A stretch of 64,000 nucleotides of DNA from Albugo candida. Taxonomy: Eukaryota; Oomycota; Peronosporomycetes; Albuginales; Albuginaceae. The translations under genes were made by a program, and so were the position numbers. Below, one piece after another: positions 24,115 to 35,607 of the stretch (within the stretch, counting starts at the first letter, position 1; each line of letters opens with the position of its first letter). Below the pieces are notes generated by a model. It did no database searches, was not told where the DNA came from, and saw only the letters and a list, made by a program, of their open reading frames with translations. The stretch is taken from the NCBI GenBank assembly GCA_905220665.1, contig CAJNAR010000146.1:186001-250000 (forward strand), given 5' to 3'.

Positions 24115-25395
24115 ATGAACATCAAGCACTTGATCTTTGGGTTACTTCCGTTGCAAAGTTATGGTCAGTACAACGAAGCCAAAAAGGAATTCGAGAAAGC
24201 GATCGCGGGTACCGGGTCTCAAGATTTTTTCGAAAGGGTGTTTGCGCTCATCGATAGTTTGCAAGGGAAAAATTCAAAAGACACGTGTGGAGCATTTGAT
24301 TTGGACTCGACTCTAATTGATCATTCAATAAAGGGTCCTACATTCGCATATCAGTTGAAAAACGCAAAGTACGATTTCAAGGAGACCGACCTTGACACTG
24401 TGTTTGGTTTTGTGGAAGCTGAAGCTGGGAAGGACTGTATACCACCGAAATCTTTTACGTTTAGAACAGAAGGAAAGTCAGTGCGTATCAATTTCGGAAA
24501 AATTGTCGAAAGCATTAAAAAGGAGTTCCGAAATTCCAAAATGAAGCCTAACGAAAACGACGTAAGAGACCTTATTGTCAGTTGGGATCATGCGAGTTAT
24601 CGGTTTATGAGTGGAAAACCGAAGTGCCGATACTTGATGTCCACATTGAAATTAAGGCTGATGTATAAAATGACGGATGTTCAGAAAAATGACCTCATCA
24701 AGGAAGTGCTCGAATATCACTCCAACCCTGGAATCAACATTAAAAATGACAAGGTAGATCTTCTTGAAGTGAGTGAGAGAGTGCAACAGGTCACTCTGAG
24801 AGCAAAAATGTCAAGAGCCTTCAAAGAACAGATTGCTTTGATCAAGGCACTCAAGGAAAGGAATGTGAAAGTGTTTTTGAATACTGCAACGCACGACCTG
24901 TATTCAAAAGCCGTGATTGCACATTTCGGACTTGGAATCGATGGAGAGAATGTGCGTGGCTCGTTTCCCTTAACTAATGCCATGACGCAAAGGCTTTCGA
25001 CTCGTAAGCGTGGTTTTTTCAATGCCATTATCGAACAGAGGAAGGCGTATCAGTTGCCGGCCTTGGAAACGTATAAGGAACTATCTATATCTGATGATGA
25101 AGCTATTGTGCGAGGGATTGGGTATTCTAATGATGGTGCAAATAAAGAAGTAACGATGCAGCATGCAATGGGTTCTTGCAATTTCGTGATCACCTCTGGC
25201 GACTATCCTGGCGGTGATGGACATATGCTTGCCCATGCTGTCCGCAACGGTGGGTTCGCGCTGGTTCTTCTCGCTCAGGATAAGTCAGCCGACGGTTGGA
25301 TGGATTTGAAGAATTTAGGCGGGACGCATGTTCGGATCCAATATCAGGATGACGCTGCCTGGCTTAAGGAAACCTCGCCCCGTGCAACATCATAG
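24115..25395 (+). CDS. HAD2: HAD-superfamily phosphatase-like protein, MNIKHL family
   Basis: Single-exon 426 aa paralogue of HAD1. The first 17 residues are identical to HAD1. The middle is strongly diverged apart from blocks such as FAYQLK, VFGF, INFGKIV, WDHASY, LRLMYKM and RAFKEQIALIKALK. Motif I is FDLDSTLID (Ser replaces the usual Gly; DxDST is also found in phosphoserine phosphatases). Motif II is VFLNTATH, the motif III Lys is likely in NDGANKEVTM, and motif IV is SGDYPGGDGHML. All catalytic positions are therefore retained and an enzyme is plausible. It has an extra segment near residues 295-330 compared with HAD1. It lies 1.7 kb after UTP13 copy 2 and converges on the sugar transporter. 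Confidence 0.8.
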   Translation: MNIKHLIFGLLPLQSYGQYNEAKKEFEKAIAGTGSQDFFERVFALIDSLQGKNSKDTCGAFDLDSTLIDHSIKGPTFAYQLKNAKYDFKETDLDTVFGFVEAEAGKDCIPPKSFTFRTEGKSVRINFGKIVESIKKEFRNSKMKPNENDVRDLIVSWDHASYRFMSGKPKCRYLMSTLKLRLMYKMTDVQKNDLIKEVLEYHSNPGINIKNDKVDLLEVSERVQQVTLRAKMSRAFKEQIALIKALKERNVKVFLNTATHDLYSKAVIAHFGLGIDGENVRGSFPLTNAMTQRLSTRKRGFFNAIIEQRKAYQLPALETYKELSISDDEAIVRGIGYSNDGANKEVTMQHAMGSCNFVITSGDYPGGDGHMLAHAVRNGGFALVLLAQDKSADGWMDLKNLGGTHVRIQYQDDAAWLKETSPRATS

Positions 25396-26175
25396 TGATA
25401 TATACCGGCTACAATGACGTGAAAGTAGACTATGACTAATAAGTAGGTCGTCCGATATATGCCGATTAAATATATCGCTTTGAAACCAGAAATTGTCAGC
25501 GAGCTCACGGGATTTTACGCAACGTTTGTGTGAGTCAATGTTCTCGAAAGTCTTTGTGGAAGGGTGGACCATTTGATGACGAATTAAGGTTTCTTCACAA
25601 ATATCATCCCAAGCGGAGCATAATAAGACACCTGTTCTTTGTAAAGATACCAACATGCATCTCAACGCCAATTGAAACTGCAGGCAGCGAATGCATTAAT
25701 GAGGGTACGATTTTAGACTCCCTTCCCTAAATATGCAATGAGCGATACGATACGCACCGCACTCATATCGGCCATTTACAGCATGGAAGTCTGTAGTCGC
25801 ACTTCGATGATAATGCTTTGGGACAGGATGTGAAGCGGGAAATGGTGTGGTTAGCATTGCAATTAAAAACACGCCATGTTCTTGTTTCTAGCTCAGAGGA
25901 TCAATTATTGTATAAAGCGTACGGGAAAGATCTAATTGCATGAATTCTCTCCCTTCCTGCAAATACCCGCTTCCACTCACCGCCATTTCACAGTATATGT
26001 GGTCCTAAACCTCAAAACTACCTCATGGGACACGCAAGACGCGACTTTTACAAAATTAGCTTATTGAATAGTGTAATGATTATAATTCACTTGATGTGCT
26101 GGGAAGGATGCGATGACAGAAAGAGTCGCTGAAACAGAGCTCTCCTGTACTTTTGCATCTGCTGATTGTGGTATT
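25396..26175. repeat. HAD2 downstream block
   Basis: About 780 bp with no gene recognised. It aligns with the segment downstream of HAD1, and the similarity continues into the last exon of the sugar transporter. This fixes the ancestral order as HAD followed by a convergent transporter. Confidence 0.6.
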
Positions 26176-28442
26176 TCAATTGCGAGTTGTGATAAAGAGC
26201 GCTTCTATCTTCTCATACGAAAGACCTGTGGTCTCTGGAACCTATCCATGACATTGTGTTAGCAAAAGACAAGTTTACGTAGGATGTAAACCTTGTAATA
26301 AACCATCATAGTGGACACACATGTCAGTACAGCATAAAGCAAAAACGTTGATGCGAATCCTTTGGAGCCATAGACAAATTGATAACGATGGAAGTGTGCA
26401 CAAAAGATATGACGTTTGTACCGATAGAGTCAAACAATGTTAGAATTGTATAATTGAACAGTGCACTTCCAAGCCAAAAAACCGCAAATGTGATCCCCAT
26501 TCCAATGGATCGAGAATTTGATGGTAGGACTTCAGAGCAGACCACCCACATTAGTGGTGCCCAGCTACAAAGTAGACATTGATACATTTCCGGTATACAT
26601 TGACCAGGTCGTACGTGCAGATTACCTGGAGTTCCATGCAAATATAAAAACATAGAGATTCCAAAGGCAGAACATGTGTATTTGATATGCATAATTGGAG
26701 CCTTCCACCACCCAAAAACTGGTTGCAAAGCTCAGATGGGAACACAGCATAATAGTGGAGCCAAATAGGAGCAATCGACGACGACCAACCCGATCGACCA
26801 ATATAATCGCACAACAAACACCCAGCAACTTTGCAATACCGATAGTAATTTCACTAACAAAATGCGACGTGCTGACAGCAGACTCATCCAAATCCAAGGA
26901 ACGAAGAATATAGGTCGAGTAATACAGAATTGCGCTGGCACCTGTCATGGTCTGACCTATTGCTATCATGAGACTCAATAAAATACGTCTACTCAAACAA
27001 CAAACGTAAGAATTAAAGTACAAGCGTGAGCAGAATTCAAAGCGAAACCTTTTGGAAGTCGGGTCTGCGAATAGGGGCTTTATCAATGCTTGTGTGCTCC
27101 GAAACGAAAGCGTGACAAGATTCCAAAGATATATTCGACGAGGCTCTGATAAGTTGGTCTCATTATGGCCTTCTATAGCCTGTTTTCTTTGGAGTCTCTG
27201 CCAATCCGTTGGAATTCATCAAATATCAAACACAAAACTTGTCATGTAGTCAACATCACGTACATCTCTCAGCCATCGTTTCGATTCAGGCAAGAACGGC
27301 ATCCCGATCTAATCATATAAGAGAAAATTAGTCTTTGAATATGCTTTATGCACAGACTGAAGTGATTGAACCAATTGAATAATGGGTGGTACAAGTGTTG
27401 CCCCTAGCATCTTCCTCCATCCCTCCTGTCAACACCATAAATGATGATAAAGGCCCAGGTTTCCGGCGTCATGAATGGTACCTGCGAGTTTTTGAACAAG
27501 TTGCTAGTTACCAGAGATGCAAGGCAACCGATGCAAAGCATAACCTATGGATATTGCACACACGATGCTTAGTGCAAAAAGGGTGGAAGAACTCTGATCA
27601 GACCTCATTTACGGTGACCAAAGCGCCGCGCTGCTCTGGTCTCGCAATCTCTGATATGTATACGGAGACGCAGGGGCCACTGCTACCGACAGCTAGACCT
27701 ACGATAAAGCGACCAACGAGAAGCTGATAAAATGTGGCCGCAAATGTCATGATAGCTGATCCAATAAGAAAAAGGATTGCTGTAACAATGATGGCCGGTC
27801 TTCGCCCAATTCTATACATCAATCCTCTGTCTGTCAACCGACTCGAGCTCGGAACCAGGACACGATAACCTACCGATCGGATCCCACACCACCAAACAGC
27901 GAGCCAAAGACAGCTGCAATCATCAACATGCTTACAACTGACTGAGATGCGATGTTGGACAGTGAAAATGCCTATAGTATCAATGTTGGACAATGCTCTG
28001 GAATACATCCAACGAAAAAGAGTACATTCTGGATCAGTGGCAATGCAATCACCATGACACAAAGATCATATCCGAAAAGAAACCCTGAAATGGCACTCAG
28101 AGCTGAGATGACGCACTGCATCCACGGCTTTTCATTGGTGTCGATCTCAAAAGAGTTTAGCGTGTCTAGTTGGAGCTCTCGCACCGATTTTATCGTTGTA
28201 GTACGGGTTGACGTTCTGGAGTTGAGTGACTTGAGGCCAATGACTGACTTCTGGTCTTTTTCGTACTTGTTATTCACAAGCTCGTCCATTTCATTGCTGC
28301 AATCCGAGTTAAAAACATCGGCTTTTGGTCCGAATGCTGATAGACGAGAAGAGTCTAGCTCGATGTCTTGCAGATGATTTTCGCTTGTTGTGGACCCAAT
28401 AGTTGTCAAAATCTCATAAGCTCTACGATTTTCATGTGTCAT
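26176..28442 (-). CDS. MFS sugar transporter (multi-exon)
   Basis: Twelve-helix proton-coupled or facilitative hexose transporter of the plasma membrane. Blocks in order: a cytosolic N-terminus of about 100 residues, then SAISGFLFGYD (TM1, near 28080), FGSLFGGVGSDR (27900), MYRIGRRPAI (27810), GRFIVGLAVG and SEIARPEQRGALVTVNEV (27610-27700), MPFLPESKRWL (27300), GQTMTGASAILYYSTYIL (26930), LVDRVGRRRLLLFG (26800), WVVCSEVLPSNSRSIGMG (26520), and the C-terminal VPETTGLSYEKIEALF (26220). The PESxRWL and PETxGLS signatures are classical for the sugar porter family. I count at least seven short introns; all breaks seen could be bridged by GT-AG sites, so it appears intact. The start at 28442 (MTHENRRAYEIL) is preferred over a more upstream Met at 28556. 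Confidence 0.8.
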
Positions 28443-28800
28443 TGTCAACAATTCCGAGTAAGCAGAAGCCGTGCGCAAGTGAAAGTGAAATGATTGGCCA
28501 ACAAGTTCAAACAAGCCAATCATATTTCGAAAAAATAGTCGGAAGCTGACTCGCAACTGAATTCTTCAGCATGAGTAACGGTCCAAATCAGCAAGTGTAT
28601 GGCAACGGACGATGTAGTGGGTGGTTACTTCTTTCTACAAAAACACAGAAGGTTTTGCTTGACATTCAGGAATGGACTGTCTGCACTATATAAGTTTGTT
28701 GGACGTTTAAATGTTGTGTGTGAAGCTCGATCGAGTTTTCAACTTGCAAAAGAAACAAAGCGATAGCTTAGATATGAATGAGGAAACGTATGTTTTAAAT

Positions 28801-29687
28801 CTAAGTACTTGTTTGGAACAAAGAACGATGCCACGGTTTCCACAATGGCACCAAATTATGCGTAGTACTAGCACCAGGAGTAAGAGACAAATCAGATTCA
28901 GACTCTGTGATCAGATTCTTGGCACAAATCGCAGATGGAGGCGCTGTTGGGACTGTTTTCGTTGGGAATTTCTGGCGATTCACAATGAAAACGTATTTGA
29001 TGCAGAGTTCCGTCTCGAAATTCTTCGCAAGAGGATCAGTGGTACGATGTCGGTAGCCTGGGTAGTGTTGAGGATCAAACTTTTGCCGAGCTTTTAGTAA
29101 GTAATGATGATGTCTTGCATATTCTTCAATATTCCAACTAGAATACGGTGGACGATCTTTTAGAGCCATATGTATTTCACCCATTGGCGCAAGGACTGGC
29201 CGAGCACTGTGAAAAAAATCACGGACTAAATTGCGATTTAAGTGAACACGCTGTTGCCCAGTATGCGGGAAATTGAAAATGATACAGTCAAAACAATGTG
29301 GCAATCCATCAATTCTTGGAAGTGTCTGGTCTAAGCGCGTTGCATCCACCCCATGAAATACTTTGCCCCCATGCGACGTAATGTACTGAATGCACCTCTT
29401 CGCATTTGCATACTTATTGACAACTGATTTCGCGTCATCAAATGAGGTCGCAGTTAGACGCTGACCACATATACTCATCAAAAGTAATGCCTTTGAGAAG
29501 GTAAAATCTGACGTAATACAACATCAGGCCTCAACATGTGGGCGTTTGTGTCATCAAATCAAATACCTCCATCGCCAACGACCAAAATTGATTTCTTTTT
29601 AAGAAAAAGTAGCTGTCGATGCTCGGATACGACCTTTTTTGATTTATGGTTGGTTTTTGCGTTGTTTGAGCGAATTTTGTGCTTCAT
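28801..29687 (-). CDS. BMT5/DUF2431-like rRNA methyltransferase
   Basis: SAM-dependent methyltransferase of the family of yeast Bmt5, which methylates 25S rRNA uridine N3 in the nucleolus. Exon 1 is 29567-29687 and exon 2 is 28801-29507, about 275 aa. Joining them restores the SAM-binding loop SILVVGDGDFTFSKAL. Next come LTATSFDD, GVDATRL and the family hallmark FDCIIFNFPHTG (about 29290), followed by FFHSARPVL. A C-terminal tail of about 60 residues is Ser/Thr/Pro-rich. The N-terminus is basic (MKHKIRSNNAKTNHKSKK), fitting nucleolar location. Confidence 0.85.
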
Positions 29688-29775
29688 TTTACGAAAGCAA
29701 ATGAATGGACGGGAGTTCCGACTCTCTTCAAATAACTAAACTGATATATATTCGGGACGATTAACATAACACATT

Positions 29776-30504
29776 TTACGATAATACGCATCGGTAAGGG
29801 CCTTGAACCGGTATTTGATCGTTTGTCAGCTTCCGAATGGGTAATTCATCAGTTGCTTCTAGTGAGAGATACACTCTTATGCTTCCATAATTTGCGAAAT
29901 TGCTCCAGCCGGGATACTGTGATAGTAAATACAGTCGAAGCCACTTTCCTAGCTTTATACTATCTAGAAAGGGTCCATGTGTGCTAGGGACAAGCACTCG
30001 GCGATGATGACGGAATTCATGAGACGCTCGAATATTTGGACCGATAAAAACGCGTTCTGAATGTTCGAAAACCTCCCGACTTTTAGATTCCACAAGCGCT
30101 AGCTCGGACCAAGTGTAAGAAGCTTCATACGTGCCATTGAGAGCGCTGTCGGAAGAGGCCCACCCTTGATCGTGAGAACTGATATCAACCACACATAAGC
30201 AGCAGGACTTGACTTGTGTACCCTGAGACAATTCTATACTTGATATAGGTAATTCTAGATAGCAATAATTCATATTACTGGAACCACGAAGAAAAGCTGT
30301 TGTCTCCTTCTCTAGCATGAGTACAAATCCTGCGAGGGTGAGGATTTCGTTACAGATATCTAGCGGTACGCTTTGCCGATGAAGCAAGAATGACGCAAGC
30401 AATGAGTACTGCGATGGCGTCACATGTGAATAGCGCGTTGTTATGTCATTTTCTTGTAGCAATTCTCTCGCAGTGACGCCTTCTTTGTATAGATATATTG
30501 TCAT
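29776..30504 (-). CDS. SHDQGW-family conserved protein of unknown function
   Basis: 242 aa frame. It begins with a short predicted-fold region, then VPLDICNEILTLAGFVLML, which resembles an F-box-like helix pair. It then carries a conserved pattern I recall from uncharacterised fungal proteins: ISSHDQGWASSDSALNGTYE followed by SYTWSE, then RRVLVPSTHGPFLDSIKLGK and LRLYLLSQYPGWSNF with YGSIRVYL at the end. The family has no known activity. The ATG at 30504 is used here; an upstream frame (30686, MAKILHQACLMCKSC...) might be joined by an intron, so the N-terminus is uncertain. It lies 90 bp upstream of the rRNA methyltransferase gene, on the same strand. Confidence 0.6.
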   Translation of the reverse strand: MTIYLYKEGVTARELLQENDITTRYSHVTPSQYSLLASFLLHRQSVPLDICNEILTLAGFVLMLEKETTAFLRGSSNMNYCYLELPISSIELSQGTQVKSCCLCVVDISSHDQGWASSDSALNGTYEASYTWSELALVESKSREVFEHSERVFIGPNIRASHEFRHHRRVLVPSTHGPFLDSIKLGKWLRLYLLSQYPGWSNFANYGSIRVYLSLEATDELPIRKLTNDQIPVQGPYRCVLS

Positions 30505-31635
30505 TTTCCTTCGTGACGGATGACTGAACTTAATACACTTTGAGACTTGATTAATTCCGATTTAATAAATTTGATCAAACTTTGGCAATTTAGGAGAGGG
30601 CTCCGTACCTCGCGGCAATCGGAGAAAAAGCCCAATTCGGGGCAAGACTTGCACATCAAACAAGCTTGATGAAGTATCTTAGCCATCGTTTATATATTGC
30701 TTACAACGAAGTCACTAATTATAATATGGGCTGAAGGAAATGTAGCAGAGGTATTCAGTTTTACTGAAGTTGTAGCGAGTTACGGAAACCAAAAGCAAGA
30801 AACTGGTTTGGAGAGCTTTTTTTGGATGAGAAAGCTGCAGAAGAATGAAAGATTTTTCAAGATTGTTATTTGTTGTCATTATATCATTGCTGCGAAATTG
30901 CGTGCTATGAAATTGCGAATGAGTTAAGGACTAAGATTCGGACCCATACACGCGCACCTAATGTGGTAGGCCACACTACATGCGTGTGTCATGCACTCGA
31001 CCAAAATTGTGCGGAATTGCGAGTATCGCCATTCTCTCCTAAGGTGAGACGTGCTACGTTCTTTCTTTCCTTGTGGCGTCCGCTCAGCCTTGACAACTTC
31101 CACACTTGCACAATTGTTGAATTGCCGAGCACGAAAGCTGCCTCAAAAATGAGACAAACTTCTAACCTGCCAACCTTTAGTGTGCGATAACTGGGAACGT
31201 TTCTATCGTTTTCAAGATATCCTTTGTTTTGGTAGTACCACGCGCTGTTACTAAGTTCATTCACTTCTTATTCCTTGCTCATCATCAGAATGCAAAGGGT
31301 GAGCAAGTTCACAGAATTCTCGAATTGTAGCCCGTATTCCGTGATGCACACGTAATGGATTTGACGGTGGGGCAATCAATGGTTTACTTCCAACGTCAAC
31401 CTCACACACCTATCATATCTCTAGAGCTATTTAATTTATAAAGGTATATCAGGTGTTTAGTCACAAGATAAGAACTTTCTCGACAATCTTATACACTAAC
31501 TCTAACAAGATATCAATACATATGACATTGAACTTGAGAAATACAGATTCGTGAAAGCCACCGTTTTTTTCCATCAAAGTTTGTAACGTGACGCTAAAAG
31601 CTCGAAGCATAAAATTTGGAAGAGATTGATCACCC
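30505..31635. other. Intergenic, no supported gene
   Basis: About 1.1 kb between the divergent SHDQGW-family and CBS genes. Short frames occur on both strands (plus 30870-31190, minus 30989-31264) but show no recognisable domain. I see no repeat or RNA gene. Confidence 0.5.
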
Positions 31636-33828
31636 ATGAAACCACAGGTCGTTTACTCTACGAGAAATGTGATTCCACGACCACGATCACGTCAATCAGC
31701 AAATGGAAAGACTGACAACACAGAGGAACCGAGCAACGCGCATATTGCAAATCGAGAGGCAAAGGATAAGAAACACCAATATCGGCGGAATAGTCTGCAT
31801 CATGATGATTCTTCGGAAAAGACAAAGCGACGAACAAAAAGTGGCTCTGACTTTCAGGCAACGCACGATCGAAGAAGAGACAAGAGCTTCGTACGTAAGT
31901 CATCACCAGAAGGTAGTACAGGCCCCATGGGCACGAGAGGAAAAATGCTATCTCCATCCCGACCGCTAATACAAAGTGACCAAAGCAGTGTTTTTGAGTG
32001 TGTGAAGATGATGGTCTGGCAGAAGACAGATGCGGCGCTTTTGGTGGACGCTAAAGGATCTTTGACTGGAATTCTCACTGATAGCGTATACTAGTTGCTT
32101 GCTTACATCAGTTGAAACACTTTTGGATGAATTTTTTTTACATAGGACATCGCGTACAAAGTAGTGGCTATGGGAAAAGACCCGAAGAAGTATATGGTTT
32201 GTGAGGTCATGACTCCAAATCCTTCATGTGTCTCACCTGACGCAAATCCGATTGACGCACTCAATAAGATGATCAGTGGAAAATTTCGTCACCTACCTGT
32301 GGCTGATAACGAAAAAAGTAGGAATTGTAACGCTGCCTGTACTTAATACTGAATTGGTTATGCAAAGTTGTGGGTATACTGGATATTGCAAAGTGCCTTT
32401 ATGATGCTATCACGCGTATTCAGCACACTTACGACGTTTCAGACGATCGGCTATCGGAAGTGGTTCAGAAGGTAATTCGCATAGGAATGGCACTTCACTC
32501 TCTTGAATTGACCATCATTCGTAGCTACGGTCTCATTTTCCTAGTGTGACGGCTGAGAATCTGCTCAAACATTTGCGTGAAAAAGTATGTTTTTGCATTT
32601 ACTGTGGTTTTGGACCTTGTAACAATTTGTTTGGCCCTCTAGTTGTTTTTAGCAACACTTTCGGTCATTGTCAACGAAGACGCCGTCGTACCGATCGTAC
32701 ATCCTAATGACACTGCTTTCCAGGCTGCCAAATTGATGCTTCGAGAACGGATAAGCGCCGGTACCTTCAACTTGATGATGTAGTTAGACTTAACTCATCA
32801 CCTTATTGTAGTCATGGTATGTAACGAAGCCGATGAAATGATTGGTATCATGACTTCCAAAGATTTGATGCGTCGTGTCGTGGCTCTGGATATTGATTCC
32901 TCAACATGTCACGTGTCAAGTGTGATGACGCTAGAACCGTACGCAGCGACGAAACACACAACTATTCTGGAAACTTTGCACTCGATGCATGATGGAAAGT
33001 TCTTACATGTCCCAGTAATGGACTCTACGAAAAAGAAACTTGTCGGCTTACTCGACGTATTACAAGTGACACGTGGAGTTGTGAAGCAGTTGGGGAGTTT
33101 TCAGCGTGTGAATAAAGGAGATCTGAAGACTTTGTGGGATCATTATCGAGCGGAATTCATGCAAGCAAAGGAAATCGTATCTCATGAACACCACTTGTCT
33201 GCTGAAAGGAGCCTAGTCGATCCAGACCGTAATATCTCGAACTATCAGGTTAAATCGGGGAAGAAGGAGCTTGGAGGCTTGAAGGGTACCACAACATCCA
33301 TCGAAACGAGATTACCGAATATGCATTATTTACCGGAAAGTTTTGATGAGTGTCCCGTCTCTGAGTCCACTCCAGATACCTTTGTTTACAAAATTGTTGA
33401 TCGGAATGGAGTGACACATCGCTTTACTAGCTCAGCCGAGGACATTTCTGAGCTTTTACAGGACGTACAACATCGCATAGGTGATCATACCATTCGACAA
33501 CTACAATACGTGGATGATGATGGCGATCACGTACGTGCATCTAAGACAGCCTTGCCGTGCTCCGATCACAAGGACTCTTCTATTTTAGGTGCTTCTACTC
33601 ACAAATGAAGATCTTAAAGACAGCGTCAGACGAGCTCGTATGTGGGGAAACAAATATCTTCGACTGATAATCCCCATACGTGGTCCAAGGCATTTTGAAA
33701 GACCATCTGAAGACGCTTTTCGACGGATTGATGTTAGTCGACAAGAGTCAGTATCAGGGATAGTATATTACGCAGCTGCAGCAGCAGCGATCGCAGGAGC
33801 TTCATTTCTCCTGAGTCGGCGAAGATAG
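31636..33828 (+). CDS. Four-CBS plus PB1 domain protein with C-terminal membrane anchor
   Basis: Homologue of the CBSCBSPB architecture found in plants and fungi. CBS pairs sense adenine nucleotides and PB1 mediates dimeric interactions; the pathway is not established. Exons: 31636-32085, 32146-32317, 32368-32471, 32525-32584, 32643-32760, 32812-33530, 33589-33828, all in phase, giving 620 aa. After a basic, disordered N-terminus of about 105 residues come CBS1 (DAALLVDAKGSLTGILTD), CBS2 (VMTPNPSCVSPDANPIDALN), CBS3 (VVPIVHPNDTAFQAAKLM; EMIGIMTSKDL) and CBS4 (VMTLEPYAATKHTT; KKLVGLLDVLQVTRGV). PB1 (YKIVDRNGVTHRF to NEDLKDSVRRAR) has an OPCA-like YVDDDGDHVLLLTNEDL. The C-terminus GIVYYAAAAAAIAGASFLL then SRRR is a typical tail anchor. 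Confidence 0.85.
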
Positions 33829-34194
33829 GATATGATGCTCCCATCACCTATATGGTTTTTGGACACACTGGATGGCTGGAAGATATCGTTCAAACATGCT
33901 ATTTGTCATCGTCGTCAACATAGAGTGGGATACGTAGATCCCCATGATAGCAAGATTCTCAATCGATAAGAACTCGAGTGGGTGCTATAGAACTACATGA
34001 TCCAGGTCTATCTCGAAGATTTTTTTCTGGTCAGCATACAGGACACTGCTTATGCCAGCGAGCTGTATTTGTCGAGCGATCGAGTTCAAGAAAGCGATGT
34101 GACAATTTGTACTTGTTAGATTGTTTAAGGAAATCCATATCTGTAGCATTGCATCAGCGAGATGCATATTGTTTTCGGCGCTTTTGCAAAGAAA

Positions 34195-34882
34195 TCATAC
34201 ACCAAGCCATTTTAACGCAAGAATAAGAGCTGTAGCTGGAGTCGGGAGGTAATCATCTATACGTCGAGATGGCTGACTCGATTCTCGATATAGAAATTCC
34301 ATGCTTGTTTTCAGCGATTCCTGCAAGACGCTTTCTTCGAACTCGAAAATCCACATCGCGATTGCCCACGATACGCTTGCGATAAGCGGAAAATGCGACT
34401 TTAATGAGAAATTGTTGAATGGAGCAATATCTCGCGCAGCTAGTAGCCGAAATCCTGCATATATATTCCGAACCAGTAGGTACATGACGACTTGGTTATT
34501 CACGCTCGTATATTTTCCCCAGACAAAGTAGCCACCGAGAAATCCTGCTACAGCCGCGTGCCAATGCTGAACCGGCAGCCCGATATCTTTTTGCTGTGTT
34601 TTTGAAATTTTCTTCAACAAAACGAGAGTGCCTTTATAAAGTCCAACGAAAAGCGCCAAATTTTTGGTGTGCTCGTACGTAAGCCCAATGATGCGCCGAA
34701 ATTTGCTCTGTATGGAGCCTTTGTTGAATAATAAGATCATAACAAATGCTGTGCAGAAATGTGATATATAGCAGAAATAATTGAATGCATTCGTACTTAC
34801 CATGAGGGGCGCGAATCTTCGTGCCATAGGCGGCACCGTTGCGTATTCCACGTAAGATGCTTTGGATATCATTGTCGAGCAT
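34195..34882 (-). CDS. PXMP4: Peroxisomal membrane protein 4 (PXMP4)
   Basis: Peroxisomal membrane protein of the Tim17/PXMP4 family. Exons 34801-34882 and 34195-34747 (acceptor within a base or so) give about 211 aa, matching the usual length of about 212. Hallmarks are GIRNGAAYGTKIRAPHAFVM at the N-terminus (restored across the intron), YEHTKNLALFVGLYKG, HAAVAGFLGGYFVWGKYTSV with NNQVVMYLLVRN (near 34490), and WAIAMWIFEFEESVLQESLK plus SSMEFLYRES-like residues near the C-terminus. It converges on the CBS gene with about 370 bp between stops; that gap holds no gene. Confidence 0.9.
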
Positions 34883-35607
34883 TTCTAAGCTATCACCGAG
34901 CTTACGAACACTTTGTGTGTGTCCGTAATTATAGGATCAGCCGCAGATTTCAGATAAAGCATCACATAAAGTCACTATACATATTTGCACTCTATTATTA
35001 GATAGCCTCGATGATGACACTAAGCCCAGATCTCGGTGTAACTCGAATGCTACTAAATCCTGATAGATGCTAACTAGTAAAAAAAGCATTCTCTTTTGGT
35101 GGATTTGGGATTCGTATTAGCAGAGAAACTCGCGCTGAGGTTTTGAAGCCATATCGCACATTATCGCCCACAATAAAGACACCTCCAAGAAAAAATTGTC
35201 GCGGTTCAGCAAAAGCTGCTAGCAAACATTTGTACACTCGGATCAAGCTAAAATTTAGCTGTGAGACTCTGCCAGATCTCACTGACTAGATTGAACCCAA
35301 ACTGAACGCACCAAAGATCACATGAGTATCTTATTATTCTGTACTTATACAACCACTGACATTTTAACTCCCAGCGTAGATACAAATCAGTCACATGGAA
35401 GTGTTTTTTTTTCCTGAGCACCATGCGTACTATTTTCTTCCTCGAAAGCATGGAGCGTTATTTGTGGGTACTCCGACAGCTTCGATCTGACACGCCAGCA
35501 TGTCTGCTCAAGTTCTGAGGTTTAGTTGACATCGCATAATCAATGAAGTGAGCATTAACGTGATTCTGTCACGAGAGAACCGAAATAAATAAATATATCG
35601 GCTTAAG
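34883..35607. other. Intergenic, no supported gene
   Basis: About 720 bp between PXMP4 and the LINE remnant. A minus-strand frame at 35070-35282 contains FFLGGVFIVGDNVRYGFKTS, which reads like protein, but I cannot place it in a family or connect exons. It may be a gene scrap. Confidence 0.35.

Noticed and set aside
30870..31264. Overlapping frames on both strands (106 and 91 codons)
   Set aside because: Neither shows a domain, conserved pattern or supporting splice structure, and they overlap each other.
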